In this document: positions 8,525 through 17,454 of the stretch, piece by piece
Position numbering within the stretch: position 1 is the first letter of the stretch
Layout of the letters: every line of letters starts with the position of its first letter
Origin: Cylindrospermum stagnale PCC 7417
Lineage (GTDB): Bacteria; Cyanobacteriota; Cyanobacteriia; Cyanobacteriales; Nostocaceae
NCBI RefSeq assembly: GCF_000317535.1
Contig: NC_019757.1
Coordinates: forward strand, 1,153,001-1,217,000
Direction: 5' to 3'
DNA length: 64,000 bases
The notes under the pieces: model-generated
Seen by the model: the letters and a program-made list of their open reading frames with translations, nothing else
Database searches by the model: none
What the model was told of the DNA's origin: nothing
Translations under genes and position numbers: made by a program

Positions 8525-9721
8525 CTAGGATGAAATAATTTTTTTTGCTGCCTTTATTCCCGTAGTGATTGCCATTTCCATGCAAGGAAGCCAGTGATCA
8601 CCCACTAAATAAAAGTTTTCAGCTAGTACATCTGAAGGATAAATTTTGTTTGTAGGAAGTTGGGGAATAGCATATTGCCAACTTTGTTGTTGCAGAATTT
8701 TATAGGTTTGAAAAACCTCAGCAAAATCAGGCTGATGATGAAATGATTCAACTTTAAATAATCGCTCACCATAACGACTCATACCCAATATTTTATGGTT
8801 TTCTTCTTGGGAGAATAGAATATCACAACCCTGATAATGAAGATGTTTTTCTCCTTCAATTACAAATACATTAGTATATCCATAGGCAATAGAACTCTGA
8901 TAATTAAACAAGTTATTCAGAGCTATCCCTGGAATAGCAGAAACAACTACGTCGCAAACATACTCTTGATTACTGCTAAACAAAACCCATTGTTTTTTGT
9001 CTTGATGCACCTTCGTGATGGGTTGATTGAGTGCGACGCGATCTTTGATGTTAGTGTATAAGGTTTCTGTGAGCAAGCTTATACCACCCTGAAAACTCTG
9101 GAGATTAAATGCTGAAGCTCCCAATGCAGCTGTAGCAGTCATCAGGCTAATATTTTCTGGTTCAGATGATAATTGCTTTCTGAGAAAAGGTTTGACAAAA
9201 ATTTCTTGAATCTCAGGAGCTAAACTCCGATAAAGTTCAGATACTATAAAGGGAGTTTGATGAGCTTCTAGTAAGTATGGATCTTCAGAGATAGTCTCAG
9301 CAAAACTCTTATTATTTTCTGAATATACAGCTAGCAAGCGGTTGATTTTTTGGCAATACTCAGTGGCTGCATGTTTGAGATTAGCGATAGAGATAAATAG
9401 TGGATGATCTATGCCTATTTCTCGTAAGGCAAGTGCTTTCCCGTCCTTGATAAATCCTACCCGGCAATACTTTCGGGGAACAATTTGAGATTGTAACCCC
9501 AGTTCTTGGACGAGGGATAACATTATTCTATAGTGGTCATGAAAATAACCAGCTCCTAACTCCACAGTTTCACCTGTGGGATGATGATAAGTCATTACAC
9601 GTCCACCAATTCGCTCGCTGGCTTCAAAAATCTGAAATTCAATGCCACTTTTTGCCAAGGTATAACCGCAACTTAACCCCGCCAGACCAGACCCAATAAT
9701 TCCAACTTTTAATCTTGACAT
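8525..9721 (-). CDS. FAD-dependent amine oxidase / protoporphyrinogen oxidase-like protein
   Basis: 398 residues from the ATG at 9721; an upstream in-frame TTG (9733) would add four. The N-terminus has the Rossmann dinucleotide motif VGIIGSGLAGLSCGY and FEASERIGGRVMTY (the GG doublet of flavin amine oxidases and desaturases). It ends with the FAD-binding motif NFYLVGDHWLPCMEMAITTG. No signal peptide. It is the first gene of the four-gene minus-strand cluster, so the cluster's promoter should lie just above 9721. The substrate is not inferable. Confidence 0.85.
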   Translation of the reverse strand: MSRLKVGIIGSGLAGLSCGYTLAKSGIEFQIFEASERIGGRVMTYHHPTGETVELGAGYFHDHYRIMLSLVQELGLQSQIVPRKYCRVGFIKDGKALALREIGIDHPLFISIANLKHAATEYCQKINRLLAVYSENNKSFAETISEDPYLLEAHQTPFIVSELYRSLAPEIQEIFVKPFLRKQLSSEPENISLMTATAALGASAFNLQSFQGGISLLTETLYTNIKDRVALNQPITKVHQDKKQWVLFSSNQEYVCDVVVSAIPGIALNNLFNYQSSIAYGYTNVFVIEGEKHLHYQGCDILFSQEENHKILGMSRYGERLFKVESFHHQPDFAEVFQTYKILQQQSWQYAIPQLPTNKIYPSDVLAENFYLVGDHWLPCMEMAITTGIKAAKKIISS

Positions 9722-10062
9722 CCGATTATTCAATAAATCTTCACATATTTACTAGCAGTTTTAATATACAGGAAAAAACTGTGATCTTACTTTTGTTATT
9801 TATACAATTTTCATATTGTATCTAGTACATATACGTAATTTTACTTTTGATTCAGGTTACCGGATAATAAAACTATTTTTCATCCAGAGTAGAACTCTTG
9901 CGTGGCAAAGGTTTCAGCTTTTTATTTTTTTATTGAGTCCTAGAAATCCTCAGATTCAAACCCGCATTATTTCTCTAATAGCTAGTAATAATAATACTCA
10001 GGGTGTACTACCCAGAAATCAAGGCAGTAGGTCTAGGCTTTTACAACCAGATCAGTGCTCAT
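9722..10062. other. gap between dnaK terminator and the FAD-gene cluster
   Basis: AT-rich. It should contain the promoter of the minus-strand cluster starting at 9721. An 82-codon plus-strand ORF here (9816-10064) has no protein-like composition and is not called. Confidence 0.5.
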
Positions 10063-10094
10063 AAAAAAAACCACTCAAGCGAATGCTTGAATGG
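10063..10094 (-). terminator. rho-independent terminator of dnaK
   Basis: On the minus strand a 10-bp stem (10085-10094 with 10071-10080, one G-U pair), a 4-base loop, and then a run of eight U (10063-10070). It lies 50 bp past the dnaK stop. Confidence 0.85.
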
Positions 10095-10143
10095 GTAATA
10101 ATGAGGCAGGGGCACGATCAACTTCCCCAGACAATTAGGGCAA

Positions 10144-12048
10144 TTATTTGCTCTCTGTGAAATCAGCGTCAATCACATCATCACCACTGCCAGAAGAGGG
10201 AGCGGAACCGCCGTCCTGAGGCGCTTCACCTGGTGCTGCTGCACCACCAGCTTGTTGATAGATGTTGCTACCAACGGCGAATAGTGCTTGTTGTAGTTCT
10301 GGTGTCAACTTCTTGATTTGCTCATCGTCTTCCTTGGCGACTGCTTCCCGCAGGTCTTTCACCAAACCTTCAACTTTGGTTTTGTCAGCAGCAGGAACTT
10401 TATCACCTAATTCTTGCAGCTGTTTCTCGGCTTGGTATGCCAAGGAGTCGGCTTGGTTCTTGCGTTCAATTTTTTCCCGCCGATCTTTGTCATTATTGGC
10501 GTTTTGTTCAGCTTCTCTCACCATCCGGTCAACGTCATTTTTATCCAAGGTAGAAGCGCCAGTAATACTGATGGACTGTTCCTTACCAGTGCCTTTGTCT
10601 TTGGCGGCGACGTTGAGGATACCGTTGGCATCAATGTCGAAGGTAACTTCAATTTGGGGGACGCCGCGTGGTGCTGGGGGAATGCCATCAAGGCGGAAGG
10701 TGCCCAAACTCTTGTTATCGTTGGCAAATTCGCGTTCCCCTTGGAGGACGTGAATTTCTACGTTGGCTTGTCCATCCACGGCGGTGGAGAAAACTTCTGA
10801 TTTTTTGGTGGGAATTGTGGTGTTACGGGGAATAATTTTGGTCATCACACCGCCTAGGGTTTCTACACCCAAGGATAGTGGTGAGACATCTAACAGCAAG
10901 ATACCTGTAACATCACCAGCCAGCACACCTGCTTGGATGGCTGCACCGACTGCCACAACTTCGTCAGGGTTAACAGTTTGGTTGGGATCTTTACCCAGTA
11001 CCCGCTTCACTACCTCTTGCGCTGCGGGAATGCGGGTGGAACCACCAACTAACACTACTTCATCAATATCGGTTTTGCTTAACTTGGCATCTCTAAGCGC
11101 ATTTTCTACGGGGATGCGACAACGGTCGATTAAGTCGGAGCAAAGTTCTTCAAATGTGGCACGAGTTAGGGTTGTGTCTAAGTGCTTCGGCCCGTCTTGG
11201 GTAGCGGTGATAAATGGCAGATTGATTTCTGCTTGGGTAACGCTAGAAAGTTCTATTTTGGCTTTTTCTGCGGCTTCGGTCAGACGTTGTAACGCCTGTT
11301 TATCTTTCCGTAGGTCAATTCCTTCGTCTTTTTTGAACTTTTCAGCTAAGAAGTCAACTATTTTTTTATCGAAGTCGTCACCGCCGAGGTGAGTATCACC
11401 AGATGTGGCTAGTACTTCAAATACGCCATCACCCACTTCTAGAACTGATACGTCGAACGTCCCACCACCAAGGTCAAACACAAGGATGATTTCGCTACTC
11501 TTCTTGTCAAACCCATAAGCCAGAGAGGCGGCAGTTGGTTCGTTGATAATCCGCAGAACTTCAATACCGGCTATTTTACCAGCGTCTTTTGTAGCTTGGC
11601 GCTGGGAGTCGTTGAAGTATGCAGGAACGGTGATTACTGCCTGGGTGACTGTTTCGCCGAGGTATTTGCTAGCGTCTTCAACTAGTTTGCGGAGGACTTG
11701 TGCAGAAATTTCTTCGGGAGAAAATTGCTTGCCAGCGCCTGGAGAGTCAAGCTTGACGTTACCGCCGCTGCTTAGTACTTTGTAAGAAACTTCGGTGGTT
11801 TCTTTGGTGACTTCGTCATAGCGACGTCCGATGAAGCGTTTGACTGAGTAAAAGGTATTTTCGGGGTTCATCACCGCTTGGCGTTTGGCGATTTGACCAA
11901 CCAAGCGATCGCCATTTTTAGCAAATGCAACCACTGATGGCGTTGTCCGAAAACCTTCTGCATTAGCAATTACCGTCGGTTTACCGCCTTCCATCACTGC
12001 TACGCAGGAGTTAGTCGTACCTAAGTCAATTCCAACTACTTTTGCCAT
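10144..12048 (-). CDS. dnaK: chaperone protein DnaK (Hsp70)
   Basis: 634 residues, full length. The ATPase domain (~1-385) carries [13 protein letters not shown], the second phosphate loop [16 protein letters not shown] (~195) and the adenosine motif [11 protein letters not shown] (~335). The substrate-binding domain (~390-505) has [17 protein letters not shown] after the linker. A helical lid and a disordered tail ending [12 protein letters not shown] complete it. It is an ATP-driven cytosolic protein-folding chaperone working with DnaJ and GrpE. It is monocistronic here; no dnaJ or grpE is adjacent, consistent with the dispersed dnaK paralogues of cyanobacteria. No CIRCE element was seen upstream. 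Confidence 0.98.
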   Translation of the reverse strand: MAKVVGIDLGTTNSCVAVMEGGKPTVIANAEGFRTTPSVVAFAKNGDRLVGQIAKRQAVMNPENTFYSVKRFIGRRYDEVTKETTEVSYKVLSSGGNVKLDSPGAGKQFSPEEISAQVLRKLVEDASKYLGETVTQAVITVPAYFNDSQRQATKDAGKIAGIEVLRIINEPTAASLAYGFDKKSSEIILVFDLGGGTFDVSVLEVGDGVFEVLATSGDTHLGGDDFDKKIVDFLAEKFKKDEGIDLRKDKQALQRLTEAAEKAKIELSSVTQAEINLPFITATQDGPKHLDTTLTRATFEELCSDLIDRCRIPVENALRDAKLSKTDIDEVVLVGGSTRIPAAQEVVKRVLGKDPNQTVNPDEVVAVGAAIQAGVLAGDVTGILLLDVSPLSLGVETLGGVMTKIIPRNTTIPTKKSEVFSTAVDGQANVEIHVLQGEREFANDNKSLGTFRLDGIPPAPRGVPQIEVTFDIDANGILNVAAKDKGTGKEQSISITGASTLDKNDVDRMVREAEQNANNDKDRREKIERKNQADSLAYQAEKQLQELGDKVPAADKTKVEGLVKDLREAVAKEDDEQIKKLTPELQQALFAVGSNIYQQAGGAAAPGEAPQDGGSAPSSGSGDDVIDADFTESK

Positions 12049-12166
12049 TTTAGGTGCTGGCTCCGTATAACTACAAATGAATGAATGGGAATATAAAGGG
12101 CTAAATATTGAACTAACTGATTGACAAGAGCAGTCAGTTCAGCATCAATACCTTTGCTTTGCCTTT

Positions 12167-12423
12167 CTTGGGGTGAAAATCCCAAGTTATGCTGATATAT
12201 ATACTGATGTTGTGTAGCTCGTCCATGAAGGGTGGTTTCCCGAACCTAGAATGGGACGGTTAATATTCGGTTCATGGATTGCTTTGCGCTCACTCTGTCT
12301 AATGTATGAGAATTAATACTTTCACGAATTGGGGTGAACCGTAATTCTCTAGTCGTATTTGCCGTCTTTGAAGGAATTGCGGAGAACCATTAGTAAGTGG
12401 AGCGAGGAAAAGGAGGGATGATT
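12167..12423. promoter_or_regulatory. dnaK upstream region and structured leader of a small ORF
   Basis: The divergent intergenic region contains three dyads: 12167-12172 with 12181-12186 (in the dnaK 5' region), 12222-12229 with 12271-12278 (8 bp, 41-base loop), and 12308-12315 with 12342-12349 (8 bp). The last contains an inner 12321-12325/12334-12338 pairing. The last two precede a strong ribosome binding site AGGAGG at 12411-12416. A folded 5' leader for the small ORF at 12424 is plausible; no known riboswitch class was recognised. Confidence 0.35.
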
Positions 12424-12543
12424 ATGGTTCACTCTGATAACTGGACTACAAGCATCAAAGACACGATAGATAGATTATTGATTACCGACCCATCTGTACT
12501 AGCACTGTGCAGGTGGACATCGCCAACACAACAACTTAATTAA
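12424..12543 (+). CDS. putative 39-residue small protein
   Basis: ATG at 12424 sits 7 bases after a perfect AGGAGG, one of the best Shine-Dalgarno sites in the window. The peptide begins MVHSDNWTTS and has a central amphipathic stretch (IKDTIDRLLI). No transmembrane segment and no recognised family. An ATG at 12418 in the same frame would add two residues but sits too close to the Shine-Dalgarno. It is followed 100 bp later by the dus gene and may be a leader or an independent small protein. Confidence 0.4.
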   Translation: MVHSDNWTTSIKDTIDRLLITDPSVLALCRWTSPTQQLN

Positions 12544-12645
12544 AGATCCGCGATCGCTTTTCGTTGACACCAGCAGGGACTAAAATCCTGATGGAATATC
12601 AATATCATCAAGATATGGTATCCCAAGAATAAATTCAAAAATTGT

Positions 12646-13704
12646 ATGATTTCTCTGTCCCCTACTCTCCAAGCTAGACTTTCCCAACCCCTAAAAATTG
12701 GCTCATTGGAGGTTAAAAGCCGCGTTCTCCAGTCGCCGTTATCTGGGGTGACAGATTTGGTGTTTCGTCGCCTCGTGCGCCGTTATGCCCCAGATTCGAT
12801 GATGTATACCGAAATGGTGAACGCTACGGGGTTGCACTACGTCAAGCAATTGCCGAAAATTATGGAGGTAGACCCCAACGAACGACCAATCAGCATTCAG
12901 TTGTTTGATTGTCGTCCAGATTTCCTGGCTGAAGCAGCAATCAAGGCAGTTGCGGAAGGTGCAGATACGGTGGATATTAATATGGGGTGTCCCGTAAATA
13001 AAATTACTAAAAATGGCGGTGGTTCTTCGCTGTTGCGACAACCGGAATTAGCCGAAGCAATTGTCCGGGAAGTGGTAAAAGCTGTTGATGTACCTGTGAC
13101 GGTAAAAACCCGCATTGGCTGGAATGACCAGGAAATTACGATTCTTGACTTTGCTAAACGGATGGAGGATGCCGGAGCAAAAATGATTACGGTGCATGGA
13201 CGCACCCGCGCTCAAGGTTACAATGGTAATGCCCGCTGGGAATGGATTGCTCGTGTGAAGCAAGTGCTTGACATTCCGGTGATTGGTAATGGGGATATTT
13301 TTTCTGTTGAGGCGGCGGTAAGATGTTTAGAAGAAACTGGCGCTGATGGGGTGATGTGTTCCCGTGGGACTTTGGGTTATCCGTTTTTGGTGGGTGAAGT
13401 TGACCATTTCCTGAAAACTGGGGAATTAATCCCGCCACCAAACCCGATTCAGCGGTTGGAATGTGCGCGAGAACATTTGCAAGCTTTGTGGGAATATAAA
13501 GGCGATCGCGGTGTGCGTCAAGCCCGGAAGCACATGACTTGGTATGCTAAAGGCTTTGTCGGTGCTGCTGATTTGCGTGGCAAGTTAAGTTTAGTGGAAA
13601 CGGTCGAGCAAGGTGTGGGTTTTATTGATCAAGCGATCGCACAATTGGCAAATGGTTATGAACCGGAGTTAGAGTTAAACGAATTAACATTTCTCCAGGT
13701 GTAA
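12646..13704 (+). CDS. dus: tRNA-dihydrouridine synthase
   Basis: 352 residues. FMN TIM-barrel of the Dus family: QSPLSGVTDLVFRRLVRRY (~28), MYTEMVNATGL, the signature NMGCPVNKITKNGGGSSLL with its catalytic Cys (~110), VTVKTRIGW (~150), and GNGDIFSVEAA (~225) in the phosphate-binding region. It reduces specific uridines in tRNA D-loops using NADPH. Sequence alone does not separate DusA, B or C subtypes; the NMGCP(V)xKI form and length fit the bacterial DusB/NifR3 group. Apparently monocistronic. Confidence 0.93.
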   Translation: MISLSPTLQARLSQPLKIGSLEVKSRVLQSPLSGVTDLVFRRLVRRYAPDSMMYTEMVNATGLHYVKQLPKIMEVDPNERPISIQLFDCRPDFLAEAAIKAVAEGADTVDINMGCPVNKITKNGGGSSLLRQPELAEAIVREVVKAVDVPVTVKTRIGWNDQEITILDFAKRMEDAGAKMITVHGRTRAQGYNGNARWEWIARVKQVLDIPVIGNGDIFSVEAAVRCLEETGADGVMCSRGTLGYPFLVGEVDHFLKTGELIPPPNPIQRLECAREHLQALWEYKGDRGVRQARKHMTWYAKGFVGAADLRGKLSLVETVEQGVGFIDQAIAQLANGYEPELELNELTFLQV

Positions 13705-13803
13705 CTGCGTTTCCTAAGCAATCTGATGTTTTTTGCCAAATAAATCTTTGCTACAACACGAGTATTTTGATGTATTATATTCACATGTGATTAAGTCGAA
13801 GTC

Positions 13804-15018
13804 ATGGAACAAGTATTGACGCTAGTTTGCAAACTCAACCCCTCTGAAAAACAGGCAGAAGAAATAGAACTGGTACTGAAAGCTTTTGAGTCGGCGTGTA
13901 ACTACGCCAATGAAAAAGTTAAGCCTCAGATAACCAGCAAGACCATTATTCAAAACATGGTCTATAACGAAATTCGTGCTTTGTTTGGGTTAAGCGCAAA
14001 TTTAGCTGTTCGTGCTTGTGCCAGGGTTGGAGCTAATCGCAAAACTGCAAAACTTAAAAACAAGCCAGTTAAAACATTCAAGCCTACATCGGCTGATTAT
14101 GATGCCAGAATTTTCTCATTTAGAGAGAAAGACTGGACTGTTAGTTTAACTTTAATGAATGGCAGGGAACACATCAAAATTGATGCTGGTAATTACCAAA
14201 GAGGTAAATTAAAAGGCAGAAAGCCAACATCAGCACAGTTATGTAAACATCGTGATGGTAACTACTACATCCATATTCAAATCAAAGACGAAGCCCCAGA
14301 ATCAATTAAGTCAAACAAAGTAATTGGTGTTGACTTCGGAAGGCGAGACATTGCTGTAACTAGCAATGGTGATAAGTGGGATGGAAAGCAAATTAACGAT
14401 GTTAGAGACAAGTTTTCTTTAGTGAGGGCATCTCTCCAGAAAAAAGCCACGAAAGGCACAAGGTCTACTCGCCGCAGGGCAAGACAGATATTGAACCGGC
14501 TGTCGGGCAAAGAGAGAAGATTTCAAAAATGGCTAAACCACAACATTAGCAAGTCCATAATTCAGGACGCATTGAAAAATAATGCAGCAGTGGCAATTGA
14601 AGACTTAACAGGTATACGCGCGCGAACTAATCAAAAGCCAAGAAACAAAACAGAACGTAGACGCTCTAACTCTTGGTCTTTTTATCAGTTAAGGTCTTTT
14701 TTGGAATATAAAGGCATCCAATTTGGAGTAGAAGTAATTGCTGTTCCTCCAGCTTGGACAAGTCAAATGTGCCATCAATGCCTACATATCGGACTGCGTT
14801 CTGACAAACGTTTCAAATGTACTAATGAAGCTTGTTTTTGGAGTGGTGACGCTGATTTTAATGCAGCAAAAAATATTGCTGCTATTGGGGCTGTTTTTGT
14901 AAACCAGCCTGGAGGCTCGAACTGTCTGCGCTGTGAACTCAGTGTGGATAGTTCAGGGCTGCTAAAAGCCTACACTGTACGCGTTGGCGAAGCCTCTCGT
15001 AGAGAAGCGTCAGTGTAG
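13804..15018 (+). CDS. tnpB: TnpB, IS200/IS605-family RNA-guided nuclease (no TnpA partner)
   Basis: 404 residues, intact. The split RuvC triad is visible: Asp177 in GVDFGRRDIA, Glu266 in AIEDLTGIR and Asp351 in GDADFNAAKN. A four-cysteine zinc ribbon (CHQC and CTNEAC) lies between the last two. No tnpA transposase is adjacent, so this is a stand-alone tnpB copy, mobilisable only in trans. TnpB proteins are known to be guided by an omega RNA derived from the 3' end of the element; here that end carries strong hairpins (14969-15034). The last ~15 residues (VRVGEASRREAS) come from a palindromic repeat inserted in the ORF end. It is convergent with the broken DUF4255 gene. Confidence 0.93.
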   Translation: MEQVLTLVCKLNPSEKQAEEIELVLKAFESACNYANEKVKPQITSKTIIQNMVYNEIRALFGLSANLAVRACARVGANRKTAKLKNKPVKTFKPTSADYDARIFSFREKDWTVSLTLMNGREHIKIDAGNYQRGKLKGRKPTSAQLCKHRDGNYYIHIQIKDEAPESIKSNKVIGVDFGRRDIAVTSNGDKWDGKQINDVRDKFSLVRASLQKKATKGTRSTRRRARQILNRLSGKERRFQKWLNHNISKSIIQDALKNNAAVAIEDLTGIRARTNQKPRNKTERRRSNSWSFYQLRSFLEYKGIQFGVEVIAVPPAWTSQMCHQCLHIGLRSDKRFKCTNEACFWSGDADFNAAKNIAAIGAVFVNQPGGSNCLRCELSVDSSGLLKAYTVRVGEASRREASV

Positions 15019-15034
15019 GTAGTTTACCTACCTA
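14969..15034 (+). repeat. 3'-end hairpins of the tnpB element
   Basis: Two nested or adjacent structures: a 9-bp perfect stem 14969-14977/15011-15019 enclosing the repeat with the self-complementary core ctctcgtagagaag, and a 7-bp perfect stem 15016-15022/15028-15034 with a 5-base loop spanning the tnpB stop. The second resembles a subterminal IS605-type right-end hairpin and the 3' part of an omega RNA. The exact element boundary is not defined. Confidence 0.5.
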
Positions 15035-16117
15035 TAGAGTGTGGTTCCATCATCTCCTCAATCACTAACTGAGGCTCAAAGTATTGATCAAACTTTAGAC
15101 TTTCGCGATTAGTATTTACCCTAAGCAGACTCTCCGCTCCATCGACTTGCACTCTCACCAGGTAGGTTCCTATCTTGATATTCTGGAGCAAAAAGACCAC
15201 TGAGCGCGTCTCAGTATTCCGCCGCTCTGCCCGAAAAATATAGGCACTCAATCCATCTGTAGAATCATTCCCCATGTAGTTGAGCAGTAGTAGCACCCGC
15301 TGGGTTGTCCCCACCAGCAAGTCCAACTCGACTGTAATTTGTCCATCTCCAGTACCTTTGCGATTGGTTCGCAGAGTATTAACGCTAACAGCTTGAATAG
15401 TGGGGCGCAACACAAAAGCAACTGCGTTTGACTCTAGAGCGTTCTGGGGTGCGATGTCGGAGATATTCGGTCTGAGATGGATAATCTGTACACTTTGGAT
15501 ACCTGCTCGTAGGTCATCAGGGTTTAGCTCGGCTAGGGAGAGTACAACTTGGTTAGGAGTGACACTTTGGGGGAGCAGTCTTTGGGAACCAAGTTGTACC
15601 CTGGTTTGTAACCCTGCTAACTGCTTACCTTGGATGAGTAAAGTACTATTTGCCAAAATAGGCTGTCTTTTGCCATTCTCAGGGAGAATCTGTTCAATTA
15701 CAGGTTGATCTAAGACGGTATAGAATTGCAGTTCCCGTACTGGTAGGGAAAGTTCACCGGGTGTATTTCCTTCGAGCATGACCATACTGGCTTGATAGGC
15801 TAGACAAAGACGGTAGGGAGTTTGCACAAGGGTTGACCAGATTTTCGATAGCTCCTCGGTAGATAGGGGCATTGGTATTACTTTTACCCGCTCGGATTGC
15901 TCAGTCAAATCAGAGGATTCCAAATCTGGGTCAGTGGAGAGTGATAGGGCTTTGGTGATCATCTCTGGTGTCAGAATTGAATTGTCCATCAAGGTGCGGA
16001 TGACGATGCCAGAGAGCTTTTGGGTTTCTAACTTTGCTTCATCTCCGTAAAAGGTGATTAAGTAATGTAGGTCAAGGGGACTCTGAAATCGTTTGATCAA
16101 ATCTCCTTTGGGACGGC

Positions 16118-16151
16118 GCGATGGCGCAAAGCGCCCGCCAAAGGCGATCGC
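16118..16151. repeat. 34-nt palindromic repeat, copy B (26-bp net insertion in a HIP1 site)
   Basis: Sits inside the DUF4255 pseudogene. It is the reverse complement of copy A except for one base (33/34). Removing 26 bp leaves one GCGATCGC and restores the reading frame. Confidence 0.85.
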
Positions 16152-16325
16152 AAATCTGAATTCGCCATTGCTAAATTAGGAGTGATGCGGTAGAGATATA
16201 AATTTACTCCTAATTTGGGAATCCCTTCTCCTTCGGTATTCGGGGGCAGGGTGGTGACTTCTATCGGGCTACCGTTACGACTGACTCCCTCTTGTAAAAG
16301 ATACTTTAAGGTGGCAGTGACAGTT

Positions 16326-16359
16326 GCGATCGCCTCTGGCGGGCGCTTTGCGCCATCGC
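16326..16359. repeat. 34-nt palindromic repeat, copy A (26-bp net insertion in a HIP1 site)
   Basis: Interrupts codon 6-7 of the DUF4255 pseudogene. Structure: GCGATCGC, then a GGCGGGCGCTTTGCGCC palindromic core, then ATCGC. It has the size and behaviour of the small dispersed repeats known from Nostoc genomes. Confidence 0.85.
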
Positions 16360-16417
16360 AATATCATTACTCATAACTCAGACATTCTCCTGATTTAAAC
16401 ACAACAGCACACTCTCA

Positions 16418-17065
16418 CTACACCCAATCTTCAATATCCCTAGCCGTTAGTGACTTACCCAATTTTGCGATCTCCTGACGGGTAGCCTGCAACATGTGGG
16501 TCATCCTCAATGGTTCCCCCGCTGCTGCTGCCAAAAACGCCGCATTTAGAGCAATATTGCGGATAGTTGCGCCTGTAGCATCAAGTTGGGCTAGTTTCTC
16601 AACATCCAAACCATCGGTAGGAATCTGGGGGGGAAAAGCCCGCTTCCATAGTTCAATTCGTTCTGGGATTTTGGGAAAAGGAAACTTGACAATGAAGCGT
16701 AATCTCCGCCGAAAAGCTCCATCCATATCATCTTCTCGGTTGGTGGTGAGAATTGATAATCCTCGGTAGGTTTCCATCCGTTGCAACAGGTAACTGACTT
16801 CCATATTTGCATAGCGGTCTTTGGCATCTTTGACCTGAGAGCGTTTACCAAACAGAGCATCAGCTTCATCAAACAGCAGCACCACACCACCAGATTCTGC
16901 TGCATCAAAGATTTGGGATAGGTTCTTTTCGGTTTCACCAATATATTTACTCACCACAGCACTCAAATCAATGCGGTACAGATCCAGATGTAATTCCTTA
17001 GCAAGGATCTCTGCGGTGGTGGTTTTGCCTAGTCCACTACTGCCACAGAATAGGGCATTGATCAA
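16418..17065 (-). pseudogene. truncated AAA+ ATPase of contractile injection system type (Afp15/Pvc15-like)
   Basis: 215 codons holding one AAA module: Walker A GSSGLGKTT (~8-16), KYIGETEKNL, Walker B VVLLFDEADALFGKR (~60-75), sensor-1 ILTTNRED, arginine finger region FRRRLRFIVKFPFP. The spacing and wording match Afp15/Pvc15-type ATPases, which are ~600-700 residues; the N-terminal half is missing. The frame is open only ~17 codons above the nominal TTG start at 17065 before two TAA stops, and no ATG is available. It lies 43 bp upstream of the DUF4255 pseudogene on the same strand, the order expected in an injection-system operon. It is probably non-functional. Confidence 0.75.
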
Positions 17066-17454
17066 CTTGTTTAATAAAAATAGCCTTTTCCAATATTGAA
17101 CGTACCTTTATTACCTCCATATTGAGATAAAAGGAATCATCAATTTGTTGACTTTTTTCAACCTCCATGAGATTTTTAGAGCTATGCTTCATAAATCAAG
17201 ATACATTAAATAATTTAAGATTATTCAGTTTAAGAGATTTTTAAAACTAGGTTATTAATAGATTAAACATCCCTCAATAGCAATAGATATTCTAAATGAT
17301 GATCAATATCAGTTTTCTGTGATGCTCAAAATACATTTTGGAGGATTATTCGGTTACTTATTGTATAAATTATACAAGTACTGCTAGTCACCAATAATAT
17401 TGCCCAATGTAACTCACAATGCGCGATCGCCAACCAAAACCCATCAAGAATATC
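17066..17454. other. AT-rich gap, likely deletion scar upstream of the ATPase remnant
   Basis: No ORF or clear repeat. The sequence changes from ATPase coding to AT-rich DNA at about 17070, marking the truncation point of the ATPase gene. Confidence 0.4.

Larger units (their letters stand above)
15024..16374 (-). pseudogene. DUF4255 / Pvc16-type contractile injection system protein, double-frameshifted
   Basis: Downstream of the breaks, 358 codons (from 16100) show the DUF4255 core SPLDLHYLITFYGD..KLETQKLSG, followed by an Ig-like C-terminal region ending IGTYLVRVQVDGAESLLRV. In related systems this protein (Afp16/Pvc16) helps terminate the sheath-tube assembly. The true start is the ATG at 16374 (MSNDIA). 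Two 34-nt palindromic blocks (16326-16359, 16118-16151) each replace an 8-bp GCGATCGC and shift the frame. Removing 26 bp from each restores MSNDIAIATVTATLKYLL at the start and SDLRSRRPKGDLIKRFQ into the long ORF. The last few residues come from the adjoining tnpB element end. Confidence 0.85.

Noticed and set aside
9816-10064. Plus-strand 82-codon ORF between dnaK and the FAD gene
   Set aside because: No family, no ribosome binding site, and it runs into the dnaK terminator region.
10262-11785. Several long ORFs opposite dnaK
   Set aside because: Shadow frames of a highly conserved coding gene with strong codon bias.
12739-13441. ORFs on the minus strand inside dus
   Set aside because: Dus motifs are unambiguous on the plus strand.
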